In this document: positions 8,753 through 17,796 of the stretch, piece after piece
How positions within the stretch are numbered: position 1 is the stretch's first letter
How the letters are laid out: each line of letters begins with the position of its first letter
DNA from: Cognaticolwellia mytili
GTDB taxonomy: Bacteria > Pseudomonadota > Gammaproteobacteria > Enterobacterales > Alteromonadaceae
Reading direction: 5' to 3'
Assembly: GCF_002104475.1 (NCBI RefSeq)
Contig: NZ_NBOF01000002.1
Location: 310,001 to 374,000, forward strand
DNA: 64,000 bases
Made by a program: the position numbers and the translations under genes
The notes under the pieces: model-generated
Told to the model about the DNA's origin: nothing
Databases searched by the model: none
Seen by the model: only the letters and a program-made list of their open reading frames with translations

Positions 8753-9097
8753 ATGATAAATATAGATATTGCTAGAGATTTTTCTGAAAAACCTTTTGGC
8801 AGGTTTCAATTTGCAACCGACCAGCATCCATCTGATGGTAAATGGACTGGAGATAGGTTTAGAAATGAACAGCTACTTCCTGTATTCAGAGAAAGTAAAG
8901 ATAAAATAGAAGTACTGCTAGATAATGTCGATCGAGGTTTCGGTTCCTCGTTCTTTGATGAGGCATTTGGAGGATTAATTCGAGCAGGCATTCCTTTTCA
9001 AGAAATTAAGGATCGATTATTTATAATAACTAACGACGAAAGCTATTACGATGAAATTTGGGAGTATATTACAGAAGCTCATCAGAAGATGGAATGA
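8753..9097 (+). CDS. STAS-like DUF4325 protein
   Basis: Small 114-aa protein of the DUF4325 (STAS-like) type, recognised by GFGSSFFDEAFGGLIR at residues 62-77 after a strand pattern KIEVLLDNVD. STAS proteins commonly bind partner HATPase switch kinases, and the upstream gene encodes such a protein, so a partner-switch pair is a natural reading (inference). The start at 8753 has AAGG eight bases ahead and only one base after the previous stop; an in-frame ATG at 8714 would overlap the upstream gene. No enzymatic motif is seen. Confidence 0.8.
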   Translation: MINIDIARDFSEKPFGRFQFATDQHPSDGKWTGDRFRNEQLLPVFRESKDKIEVLLDNVDRGFGSSFFDEAFGGLIRAGIPFQEIKDRLFIITNDESYYDEIWEYITEAHQKME

Positions 9098-9102
9098 AAT
9101 AG

Positions 9103-9585
9103 ATGCTCTCCTATTTAAATAGTAATCCTGCCATAACAGCCACTCTAGTATTATTGATTAGTATTATCCTGACTTACATTGGTTGGAAAGTAATATACTC
9201 TAACGCGAAAAGAATCACCTCAAGAAATGAAACATATGGCTTGATAACACATATGTTTAAATTAACTGATGATTTATTAAAAGAGGCAACAGACTATTGG
9301 TTGACTCCCGTTCCGAACACTAATCATATTTTACACGCTAAGAATTTTGAGCTAAAAATTACTAGTTTAAGTAATACTCTCCAACTTATTACTTCTAGAG
9401 ATATAAATGTTAATTTTAGCTTGAACTTAAGACGACTTCGAAGAGCTGTGACTTTAGATGCAGAAAGGGTAACAACAGTGTCAGATGCGATTAAAGCTCT
9501 AAAAATTGAAGATATGAATTATCATTCGTCAGAATTAAAAATAAATATTCTCAAATCTTTTGACTTAAAACACCCAAGAGATTGA
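9103..9585 (+). CDS. Single-pass membrane protein of unknown function, third gene of the trio
   Basis: 160 aa. One N-terminal membrane span (about residues 10-30, ITATLVLLISIILTYIGWKV) is followed by a mostly helical, basic cytosolic-type domain of about 125 residues with no motif I recognise. It begins five bases after the DUF4325 stop, so the three genes are almost surely co-transcribed. The likely role is anchoring or sensing for the two soluble partners, which is inference. Codon use is as AT-rich as in its two partners. Confidence 0.75.
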   Translation: MLSYLNSNPAITATLVLLISIILTYIGWKVIYSNAKRITSRNETYGLITHMFKLTDDLLKEATDYWLTPVPNTNHILHAKNFELKITSLSNTLQLITSRDINVNFSLNLRRLRRAVTLDAERVTTVSDAIKALKIEDMNYHSSELKINILKSFDLKHPRD

Positions 9586-9737
9586 GAAGACACATACTGA
9601 TATTTAGCATGACACTCACTGTAAATAATCTAAACAACAAAATATCAATATCTCATTAATTTACTAACGGTAGCGCTTCAAGATGTGACTGGTGGAAAGG
9701 CTTTTGAGAGCAAGAACTATTTTTTAATCAATTTAAC

Positions 9738-9757
9738 CTGAAATAATAAAATTTCAG
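9738..9757. repeat. Hairpin at the downstream end of the transposase element
   Basis: CTGAAAT and ATTTCAG pair around six bases, within a stretch (about 9731-9790) that is also similar to sequence at 49780-49835 next to the transposase remnant. It is probably part of the mobile element's end or its REP-like recognition hairpin. Confidence 0.5.
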
Positions 9758-9812
9758 CAATAGTCGTCCTCAGAATAATCTGATAATGTTTTATGACGTT
9801 ATAACCAAAGCT

Positions 9813-10787
9813 TTAAGCAAAGAGTTTATTGCAGTGACTCAGGTTTTGTCGTCGCTTTAATTTTTTGTGCTGACAATAGTCACTCAGTGCATCTTCATGA
9901 CCTACAGCACCATGAAATTGAGTGCTGAACTCTGTCGTGATAATTAACCAATTTTCAGCTGATATACTTAGACGGCTGAGTATCGCTGGTTGATTTCCCT
10001 CGATGTATCCACGCTTATCTTCTCGGATACAGCGTCCAGTTAACTCCACTAATTCAAGATAATCTGATAATTCAAAAGGTAAGCCCTTCGGCATCACTTT
10101 TCTTGGGTTACCAATAAAAGGGAAAAGTGTATCGGGCTGTTGGTTTTTCAACACATTTTCACAGCGTAATTTTATGCTCGTATGGTCTGAATTCTCTGGC
10201 GTTTTTGCTATTTTTGCTCGAATAGGGTTTAAATCAACATACGCCATACAGGCCGCAAGCGCTGCTTCATCCAATAATGCTTGAGAGGTAAACCTGCCTT
10301 CCCAGAAGCGCCCTGTACAGTTATCTTCTTGATTAGCGTCTCTTGCAACACCTTCATTGATATTGCCCATGAACCAGCTTATTTTCATCAAGCGTTTTCG
10401 ATAAACTTCACTTGTCGCTATAACAATATCAAGTAGTGGTTTAGTTAACTTTTCATCACGACAATATTGCCTAGTTAGCAGCGTGCCTTTGTATAATTGA
10501 TGCCAACGTTCAAGCACCTCTGTCATTGTCCATTGTTTTGCTTTGGCTTCATCAATACATAACACGACATGGTAATGATTACTCATCACTGCATAGGCAC
10601 AAACATCAATCGCAAATACTTGCGTGAGAATATGTAGCTTGTCTTCGACCCAACCTCGACGGTGTTCATAGCTCTGACCTGAAACCTTATCCTCACCACA
10701 TAAAAAAGCTCGTCGAACGCAACGAACAATGCAGTGATAATAAGGCGTATCCGCTAAACTAATTTGCTGCTTTCTTCGCGTTGCCAT
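9813..10787 (-). mobile_element. REP-associated/IS200-like tyrosine transposase (Y1_Tnp, long form)
   Basis: Single-strand DNA transposase of the HUH superfamily. Near residues 60-78 it shows CAYAVMSNHYHVVLCID, with the His-X-His metal pair. A Tyr-rich helix (WHQLYKGTLL) and FWEGRFTSQALLDEAALAACMAYVDLNPIRA are the other hallmarks of the 300-aa class common in Shewanella and Colwellia. It is 324 aa and apparently intact, with AGGGAAGAG before the ATG at 10787. A decayed relative of its 3' end lies at 49881-50050. Such proteins are often domesticated single-copy genes linked to palindromic REP elements. Confidence 0.9.
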
Positions 10788-10898
10788 AGCTCTTCCCTGC
10801 TAAGGTGATTTACTTACTTCAGCGTAGAGTAATGGTTTGAATTGTTCCAGTTACAGTGGGTGTCGTGCTAATTTTCTAATTTTAGTGCTAATTTTACT

Positions 10899-11075
10899 TT
10901 ATTTGTCAAAATATTTTGTAAGTGTATTCAGCGACTTTCCAACGGCCATTACTGCAACTCTCAAATCATCTTCAGAACAGCTAAAAAATTCGCACCAATG
11001 GGCTATTTCTTTATCCTCATTAATATCGACTTGCTTGCTATCTTCCTGGCTTCTGCCTGTTTTATCATCCGACAT
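10899..11075 (-). CDS. DUF3606 domain mini-protein
   Basis: A 58-aa reading frame on the minus strand, from ATG 11075 to TAA 10899, with AGGA seven bases upstream. The product starts MSDDKTGR, then has DINEDKEIAHWCEFF and SEDDLRVAVMAVGKSLNTL. This is the DUF3606 pattern: DKT..., then an acidic Glu-X-X-X-Trp helix, then LR-AV-AVG. The function of the family is not known. It lies just upstream of the transposase and in the same direction (111-base gap). Conservation of the whole domain makes it a real gene despite its size. Confidence 0.8.
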   Translation of the reverse strand: MSDDKTGRSQEDSKQVDINEDKEIAHWCEFFSCSEDDLRVAVMAVGKSLNTLTKYFDK

Positions 11076-11744
11076 GCTTACATTCCTATTAGATTAATTT
11101 ACTACTATTGCTGCCCTATTCTTTTTCATAAGTAAGTTGGTGAAAGTCGAGAAACTCAAAAGTTAAGGGGCTGTGCAGCCATTCTCATTGGTTTCTCCAA
11201 ATTTGCTCTTCCTTTTGGTGCGACATAGTGGGCTGAATTCATACTAATAAATGCAATCGCCCAATTGTTTTTCATATATCGTTAGCATCCTTACTACCTG
11301 TGCCCAGAGCTATTTTATTTACCATAACCCGTTTAATCAGAATATTTGAACATAAAATAAAGCGACAAAGTCAGCTTTGAATGAACTATACCTAGATCCA
11401 AGAAAAAATTACATTGCACGGCATGTCACCTATCATCTCATTGAAAATGTTAAACTATTTTTATAAATTTTTGCAAACATGAGAAATAACAGTTCAGTTC
11501 AGGATAATAAAAATTGCAATGGTTGGCTCACTTAATTGTGGTAACGAATTAGAAGTTAGAATAAAAAATAAGCATTTGTTAAATAAGAAGTTACTTTTAT
11601 ACCCCTAATAATTAGAAGCCATAAAAATAGAAAACTCTAGTTCTGACATTGATAGTCATGGTTTTAAGTAAGTCTATCCCTTAAATTTCTATTCGATTTC
11701 AAGTGAGCTCAAGCTGAGCGTCATAAAATTTGATAGGAAAAACG
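11076..11744. other. Intergenic stretch without recognisable gene
   Basis: About 670 AT-rich bases between the DUF3606 gene and the secreted-protein gene. No conserved reading frame or RNA was recognised; only a promoter-like AT-rich part and AGGA before 11745 can be pointed to. It may contain decayed sequence. Confidence 0.5.
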
Positions 11745-12092
11745 ATGAAAAAATATTTTAAAGTGTTATCAATAATAGTCGCTCTAATCAGCTGCAGTTT
11801 TTTACCAAACGTTAACGCTGCAAGCTCTACTGCCATGCTAATCACGATAGCAGAAACCAACCCAGCTCTGCTTGAGAGGTTAAATACAGTAGCTCTAGGC
11901 AATAAAGAGCTACTTAACCAAGTATTAAGAATGGCTGAATCAAAACCAGCGCAGCTCGAACGTTTATTAGATTTAGCAGAAACAGATTCAGAGACATTTT
12001 TACAGCTAGTAACGATAAGTGGTGCTGCAATAAGTGAGGAAGAAGCTTCAATAACCGGAATTAATGATGGTGGAGGGGTAATTCGAAATTAA
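11745..12092 (+). CDS. Small secreted protein with leucine-rich helical repeats
   Basis: 115 aa. A clear Sec signal (MKKYFKVLSIIVALISCSF...NVNA) is followed by an alpha-helical part with a loose repeat, recurring as NPALLERLNTVA, NKELLNQVLRMAE, KPAQLERLLDLAE and SETFLQLVTISG, i.e. about 13-15 residues per unit. The tail is Gly-rich. No known family is recognised. The start at 11745 is preferred over a GTG/ATG five codons earlier because AGGA lies at correct spacing and the signal peptide then begins cleanly. It converges on the kinase gene. Confidence 0.7.
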   Translation: MKKYFKVLSIIVALISCSFLPNVNAASSTAMLITIAETNPALLERLNTVALGNKELLNQVLRMAESKPAQLERLLDLAETDSETFLQLVTISGAAISEEEASITGINDGGGVIRN

Positions 12093-12125
12093 TTTCAATT
12101 AGCTAACTAGCATAGGGGAGTGACG

Positions 12126-14789
12126 TTACGTAGAGCAACGTAAAGCATTATCATAATTCATCATTAATTGTTTAAAGTCTTGTTTTTCACATAATTTATC
12201 AAACCAAGGAAGGTTAAACCAAACAACACCGACTTTATTATTCAACGCTTTTTTTGCTTCTACTACCGCAGATGTAAATTCCCCCAACGAGCTATAAATA
12301 AGTGAAGAAGTATAAGCGACCTCGCCATTATCAGGCGCTAATTTTTTGGCATTGTTTAATGATTCAATTGATAGTTTTGATTTGTTTAAATGCAAATAGG
12401 CTAGTGATAGATCTAGCCAATATCTATATTGCTGCTTATTCTCGGGAGCATCTATTATTTTTTGGTAATGAGCCTTAGCTATCCTTATATTCCCTAAAAT
12501 CAGTTCTATATCAGCTAGATTTAATAAGTTAATTGTATTTTTGGGGTTTTTATCTACTGCTAATTTCGCATATGCCAATGATTTTATATATTGTTTGTTT
12601 AAGCTATAAGCTAATCCCAAATTAGATAAATCAGTACTGCTACTTTCTTCATCTACTATTTTTTTAAAGGCTGTAATAGCTAATTCGATATTTCCTTGGA
12701 GTAACCAAATATTCGCTTGCAGTCGTTGAGCTTTATAATTGTTGGGGACCATCTTCAGCATCTTACTTAGTGCATTTTTTGATTTAACCAAATCACCCAA
12801 TCGCCAATAACTAAACGCAATATTATAAAGTAAGCTAGAGCTAGGACGTAAATTAAAAGCATTAGAATACGCATTAACAGCTTTTTTATATTCACCGTTA
12901 CTAAATAATATATAAGCCTCAAATTCTGAAATAGTCAAAGTATCTACTCCTCTTTTCTTAGCTTCATTAATCTGCAATTTAGCTTTTTCAGTCTCTCCAA
13001 TATCTGACGCTAACCAAAACCTATCTATTGCTTCATAAATACTGAAACGATATTCAGGTGGGGAATTCTCTAATATTATATTGAGCTTATTTAAGTATTT
13101 ATTATCTTGCGAATCAAAATATAAATCTAAAGCTATATTTCGATATAAACGATAGCCAGCATATAGATACGGAGATCGGGCCAGTATAGCTTCTAACTCT
13201 GTTAAACTCGCCGCACTATAATCTCCTTGCCCCCTAACCTGGCTATAAAGTGCAATATAATCTCGATAATCATCCTCATTAATTGGCCGTTGCAATAAAC
13301 CTGATTGATTCACTTCTGCTAACTCAGGGTAAAGCGAGGCAAATTGTGTTTGGCTGGTGCTATAAATAACATTGAACTTTTCGATAGGCGCTAGCCAATT
13401 TTTTTCAGACTTTACCACTAGGCTTTCCGTATTATTTACGTTAGCAATCAAACGTGAAAAGCTGACTTTACAGCGGTTATTGTCACACTCAAGTGCTGTG
13501 GAAATAATGTCTGAGGCACCAACCGCTTGCTTCAGTTTTCTTAAATCGTTAGGGTAAACTTTAGTAATAGCGTTCACTTCTCGCTGTGACACTAAGTACA
13601 TGTTTTCAGTATTTATTACCGCTTGTCGTAAAGCATCTTCAACGGCTGAGATCACTAAATCTTGCTGCATGGGTGCCATTAGCGGGCTATTTGTCAGCGT
13701 TGGCTTCAAAATAACCAGATATTTTGTTGTTATTTCTGGGCCACTATAAAACCAAAAGCTTGTCGCTATAACTAAGCACAATATACATAGGCTTAAAGCA
13801 ACGTTAATGAGTTTGTTTTTAGCTTGTTTATGTTGCGGTTTTAACAACACTTTTGAAACTTGGCTTGATTCAATCTTAGCGCTAGAGCTTAACGCAAAAT
13901 TTTTGTCAATATTAGGCAGCATTGTGGTTGCCTGCTCATTAATATCGGCTTGCAGTAAAGCCGCTCGAATATGGCTCAACCGATTTTCAATTATATTCGC
14001 GGTTAATGTACGTTCTTCTACTGGCTTTATTAACATTTCCATCAATAAATCAGTTAATGCACTTGGCGTTGCAATCATTAAGTTTTTAGCATGTTCAGGT
14101 GTTTGTTGGCATATCCTGTTAGCCACCTCTAGTGTCGAGCCTTTGCCAAACGGATGACTACCAACCATTAACTGGTAAGCAATAATACCTAGTGAAAAAA
14201 TATCACTACGATAATCAACTACTTGTTGCTTTATTTGCTCAGGCGACATAAAAAACAAGCAACCGTATTCAGCAGTGTCTAATGACTGATGAATTGGAGA
14301 TACTGTTTTTTTATTGCCCGTTAAACGCGCTATGCCAAAGTCAGTAATTTTAAGCTCGCCTTGCTCATTAACCAGTATATTGGTTGGCTTTAAATCACAA
14401 TGTATAATATCGCTACGGTGCGCTTGCGCTAAGCCTGCAGCTAATTGGGTGAGCAAATCTAATTTTTGAACCAGTGTGGTTATCGTTTCGTTTTGAAATT
14501 GTGTAAGGGTTTTGCTTTTGAAATACTCCATGACTAACGAGGTTTTGCCGTCTTGGTCATGAATGTTGTATATTTGAATAATATTGCGATGATTAACGCG
14601 TGCTAATAAGCGTGCCTCTTTGAGTACTAGATCAACGTTTTCGCCTTGTGTTTGATTTTTTATTGGCGCAGTTAACTCTTTAATTGCCACTTGACGCTGT
14701 AATTGGTTGTCAGTCGCTAAGTAAACCTTCCCCATCCCTCCTTCGCCCAATAATCGTTCACGGGTATACTGCGGCAAACTCTTATCCAT
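12126..14789 (-). CDS. Membrane Ser/Thr protein kinase with C-terminal TPR repeats
   Basis: 887 aa. An N-terminal eukaryotic-like kinase domain (about 10-275) has GEGGMGKV, AIKEL with the catalytic Lys, HCDLKPTN and DFGIAR. A single membrane helix near 325-350 separates it from an extracytoplasmic part, which begins with a FlgO/CsgG-like stretch (YLVSQREVNAITKVYP) and continues with TPR-type repeats to the end (for example FSYWRLGDLVKSKNALSKML). The catalytic loop has Cys where most kinases have Arg (HCD rather than HRD), a non-RD form. Its start overlaps the end of the FHA gene by eight bases, so they are translated together. Confidence 0.88.
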   Translation of the reverse strand: MDKSLPQYTRERLLGEGGMGKVYLATDNQLQRQVAIKELTAPIKNQTQGENVDLVLKEARLLARVNHRNIIQIYNIHDQDGKTSLVMEYFKSKTLTQFQNETITTLVQKLDLLTQLAAGLAQAHRSDIIHCDLKPTNILVNEQGELKITDFGIARLTGNKKTVSPIHQSLDTAEYGCLFFMSPEQIKQQVVDYRSDIFSLGIIAYQLMVGSHPFGKGSTLEVANRICQQTPEHAKNLMIATPSALTDLLMEMLIKPVEERTLTANIIENRLSHIRAALLQADINEQATTMLPNIDKNFALSSSAKIESSQVSKVLLKPQHKQAKNKLINVALSLCILCLVIATSFWFYSGPEITTKYLVILKPTLTNSPLMAPMQQDLVISAVEDALRQAVINTENMYLVSQREVNAITKVYPNDLRKLKQAVGASDIISTALECDNNRCKVSFSRLIANVNNTESLVVKSEKNWLAPIEKFNVIYSTSQTQFASLYPELAEVNQSGLLQRPINEDDYRDYIALYSQVRGQGDYSAASLTELEAILARSPYLYAGYRLYRNIALDLYFDSQDNKYLNKLNIILENSPPEYRFSIYEAIDRFWLASDIGETEKAKLQINEAKKRGVDTLTISEFEAYILFSNGEYKKAVNAYSNAFNLRPSSSLLYNIAFSYWRLGDLVKSKNALSKMLKMVPNNYKAQRLQANIWLLQGNIELAITAFKKIVDEESSSTDLSNLGLAYSLNKQYIKSLAYAKLAVDKNPKNTINLLNLADIELILGNIRIAKAHYQKIIDAPENKQQYRYWLDLSLAYLHLNKSKLSIESLNNAKKLAPDNGEVAYTSSLIYSSLGEFTSAVVEAKKALNNKVGVVWFNLPWFDKLCEKQDFKQLMMNYDNALRCST

Positions 14790-15795
14790 GCATGACCGTA
14801 AGGGATACTTTTTCTTGTCCGCGGTTCACTATTAACTTATTACCTTGATAGATGCGGTATGAACTACCAGCAAAACGTATTTTATTGCCTTTTTTCTCGA
14901 TAAGTACATCACCATCACAAACATCATTAAGTGTACTTACAAGTTGGCGCTTAGCTCGAAAAACATGGGTGTTAACAAACGGCATATCTTCTCCAAGGTC
15001 TTTAGCAATAGTTTCTCGTAATCGCCAGCCTTGGTTATATTCATCGATGCCTTTTTTAGCATCTTCATCGCGATCTCTCGCTAAACTTAGCACTAAATAA
15101 TGATGAGCTCTATCAGACAAATAAAACTCCTCATCATTAGCGGTAATCGTTAGCTCGGTTGTTTCTTCATCCTGGCTTAAATTAAAACGATACTTAATTT
15201 GGTGAGCTAATAATTTAGGTTTAGCCAAATGTGCTGTATTTTCTGTTGGACTATTTAATTTGAGCTGCCAATTTTTACCGGAAAAATTAACGATATCTAA
15301 GTCGGATACAGCGTAAGCGACACCCGTTACATCATCAAGATACTCTTTATACCATTTGTCTTTGCTGTGCACATAAAACAAAGCTATTTCTGGCTGCTGG
15401 GTTGAAGGTAATATATTGGAGTCACTCAGCATAATTGGGCTTGGTGTTTTGTTAGTCACCGACGATTCAATCGCAAGTAACATATTTTGTGGTGGACTAA
15501 GTTCTTGTACTAAAAAACCATGTGCTTCGGTTCTCGCAAAATAAATTTTATCTCCAACATTAAGCTTTTGAACACAGTCTTTAATTAACTTAGAGTCGTT
15601 AACCCAGGTACCATTGCTACTAATATCACGAATAACGTATTGCTCATCTACCCACTCGATGACTGCATGTAGTCGAGATATTTCAGGTGCATCAATAACG
15701 GTATCAGCATTAGTCGTTGAGCGACCAAAACAATGATAGGCATTTAAGTAACTTAACGTTTTTGATTCATGATTAAGATTTAAAATAGTAGCCAT
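14782..15795 (-). CDS. FHA domain protein, partner of the adjacent kinase
   Basis: 337 aa. The N-terminal FHA domain binds phosphothreonine: YHCFGRST, SRLHAVIEW and DISSNGTWVN (about residues 22-70) carry the Arg, Ser-Arg-x-His and Asn-Gly signature. The middle is unassigned. The C-terminal third (LVLSLARDRDEDAKKG...HVFRAKRQLVSTL) resembles a winged-helix-like module seen in other FHA proteins. It is cytosolic, with AGGGA before the ATG at 15795, and runs into the kinase gene with an eight-base overlap. The plausible role is a phospho-dependent adaptor or substrate of that kinase. Confidence 0.87.
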   Translation of the reverse strand: MATILNLNHESKTLSYLNAYHCFGRSTTNADTVIDAPEISRLHAVIEWVDEQYVIRDISSNGTWVNDSKLIKDCVQKLNVGDKIYFARTEAHGFLVQELSPPQNMLLAIESSVTNKTPSPIMLSDSNILPSTQQPEIALFYVHSKDKWYKEYLDDVTGVAYAVSDLDIVNFSGKNWQLKLNSPTENTAHLAKPKLLAHQIKYRFNLSQDEETTELTITANDEEFYLSDRAHHYLVLSLARDRDEDAKKGIDEYNQGWRLRETIAKDLGEDMPFVNTHVFRAKRQLVSTLNDVCDGDVLIEKKGNKIRFAGSSYRIYQGNKLIVNRGQEKVSLTVMHG

Positions 15796-16384
15796 ATTAA
15801 AATCCCTGATATGAATAATTCATCTGCGATAGAACAGTAGAAAGAATTCATTGTAATAAATGTAAATAAGTACCGTCAGTCAATAGTATAACTACATCCT
15901 AATAATAACAATGGGTTAGGCATCACTTTCATTAGGAAGTAATATAAAACAGAGTAAGAAATACCCTTAAATATCATCGGGCTAAAACTTGTTAAGACTG
16001 TTTTATTTAAAGATGTCAGGTAATGAAAATAAAATTTCAAGCTATCAGTACAAGTTACCTTATAGCTTTACCTTAAGCCAAAACCTCATTAACTTGCAAT
16101 AACGTTGACATTTTAGCCGTAATATCATCAAGCAACTTTAGCTTTGCACTAGTTCAGTAAAATACTTCATCGGCTTCAGGTCATGTAAATTTATTTTTAC
16201 ATCATTCTTTACAATTTAATTAGAACTCTATGTAGTACTTATCACTCTAAAGACATGTAATACCTAACGTTAAACTTGAACAAGCTAACTTAAGAGACAA
16301 AAACACTTAGAGGTCTAACTAAGTTGCACTGTATTCTGTTAGAATGTGCGCATATTAATAACTGTACTAACTTAACTGGACTCC
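15796..16384. other. Divergent intergenic region, nothing recognised
   Basis: About 590 bases between the FHA gene and the flavoprotein, transcribed away from each other. It is AT-rich and probably contains both promoters, but no operator, RNA or small gene could be supported. Confidence 0.5.
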
Positions 16385-17476
16385 ATGAAAGAATTTATCA
16401 TCATTGGCGCAGGACAATCAGGGCTATCAATCGCTTATAATTTATCCAAAAACAATAAAGATTATCTGATATTAGATGCTAATGAACATATTGGTGCACC
16501 TTGGCTAAAGCGCTGGGATTCATTGAAGTTATTTACCCCTACAGAATACAATCACCTTCCAGGGATGAAGTTTCCATTTCCTAAAGGTTATTACCCTAAT
16601 AAATATGAAGTAGCTGATTATTTAAAAAGTTATGTTGAACAATTTTCTCTACCAATTGAATTCAATAAAAAAGTTAACTCGATAAAGAAAGTTGATGGCA
16701 TTTTTGAAATAACCAGTGCAACGGGAAGTTATCAAGCGAAGCAAGTTATTATTGCCACGGGTCCTTTTCATACCCCTTTTACACCGCCTTGCCACGTTGA
16801 TATTGATGAAAATGTTACTCAATTGCACAGCGAGCACTATAAAAGCCCTGCGCAACTGCAAGATGGCGATTGTTTAGTGGTAGGTGCTGGCGATTCTGGC
16901 GTACAAATCTTATCAGAAATAGCAGAAACTGGCCGTACCGCTTACTTCTCAGGCACTGATAAAATCACTGCAATTCCGCAATCATTTTTAGGAAAAACGT
17001 TATGGTGGTGGTTTACCAAAATCGGCTTTTTATCCGTTACTCGCGACAGTAAAATTGGCAAATGGTTAAGTAAAGGCGTGCAACCGGTGATTGGTACTGA
17101 CGTAAAGTCGCTGCTAGCAAAAAAGAACGTTATTCATGTTGGTAGAACTTTATCCGCAAATAAAACCAGTATAAAATTTCAAAAAGGTAGTATCAGCAGT
17201 ATTAAAAATATTGTTTGGGCTACAGGATTCAAACCTAACTTCTTTTGGATCGAAAATATCACCTTTGATGAAATGAACTACCCAAGTAACCATCGTGGAG
17301 TAAGTAATGATGTTGAAGGCTTATATTTTATTGGCCTACCTTGGTTATATACCCGAGGCTCAGCGACACTTGGTGGTGTTTGGAAAGATGCAGAATATTT
17401 AATGGCCTACATTCAGAATCAAAATAAAGAGAATCTAGTAATTAATAACGTGACTGATTTAGAGCAAGCGTACTAA
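16385..17476 (+). CDS. Flavin-containing monooxygenase-like NAD(P)/FAD oxidoreductase
   Basis: 363 aa. An N-terminal FAD-binding GAGQSGLS (residues 8-15) and a second Rossmann motif GAGDSGVQ mark a two-dinucleotide-domain enzyme of the CzcO/YUCCA-like monooxygenase group. APWLKRWDSLKLFTPTEYNHLPG resembles the W-x-x-RY-x-x-L substrate/FAD region of these flavoproteins. The NADP-linked ATG motif appears as WATGFKPN near the C-terminus. Substrate is not deducible. It stands alone, followed by a strong terminator. Confidence 0.85.
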   Translation: MKEFIIIGAGQSGLSIAYNLSKNNKDYLILDANEHIGAPWLKRWDSLKLFTPTEYNHLPGMKFPFPKGYYPNKYEVADYLKSYVEQFSLPIEFNKKVNSIKKVDGIFEITSATGSYQAKQVIIATGPFHTPFTPPCHVDIDENVTQLHSEHYKSPAQLQDGDCLVVGAGDSGVQILSEIAETGRTAYFSGTDKITAIPQSFLGKTLWWWFTKIGFLSVTRDSKIGKWLSKGVQPVIGTDVKSLLAKKNVIHVGRTLSANKTSIKFQKGSISSIKNIVWATGFKPNFFWIENITFDEMNYPSNHRGVSNDVEGLYFIGLPWLYTRGSATLGGVWKDAEYLMAYIQNQNKENLVINNVTDLEQAY

Positions 17477-17489
17477 TGTTCTGCTAAAT

Positions 17490-17523
17490 AAAAAGCTAAT
17501 ACATATAGGTGTATTAGCTTTTT
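17490..17523 (+). terminator. Terminator after the flavoprotein gene
   Basis: A 14-bp perfect stem (AAAAAGCTAATACA with TGTATTAGCTTTTT) surrounds the loop TATAGG. The remaining ~270 bases up to the next gene show nothing recognisable. Confidence 0.9.
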
Positions 17524-17796
17524 ATAGAAAATACAATCGACGAATCATTTTTCATAAAACAAAACTTTATCGCATCGTGTTTTAAATATGCTGCCCGGGT
17601 TTTTATTACATCTATGACCGCTGTTATAAACTTTTTCAATATGTTTTCAAATGAATTATTCGTATAATAATACTTTATTACTTTTCATAAATATTTTGAC
17701 AAACAGTAACAATCAAAACTCGACTATCAACGTTAATCATAGATTAAGGTTTTTCTTATAGCACAGAAATTAATAGCCTAGTTAAATATGAAGTAG

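Noticed and set aside
10837-11097. 86-aa hydrophobic frame on the plus strand
   Set aside because: Antisense to the DUF3606 mini-gene, which has a recognisable domain and a ribosome site.
7473-16000. Direct repeat of the tmRNA 3' end marking an island boundary
   Set aside because: Searched by eye for GGTTCGATTCCC and CGCTCCACCA downstream; no second copy was found in the window.
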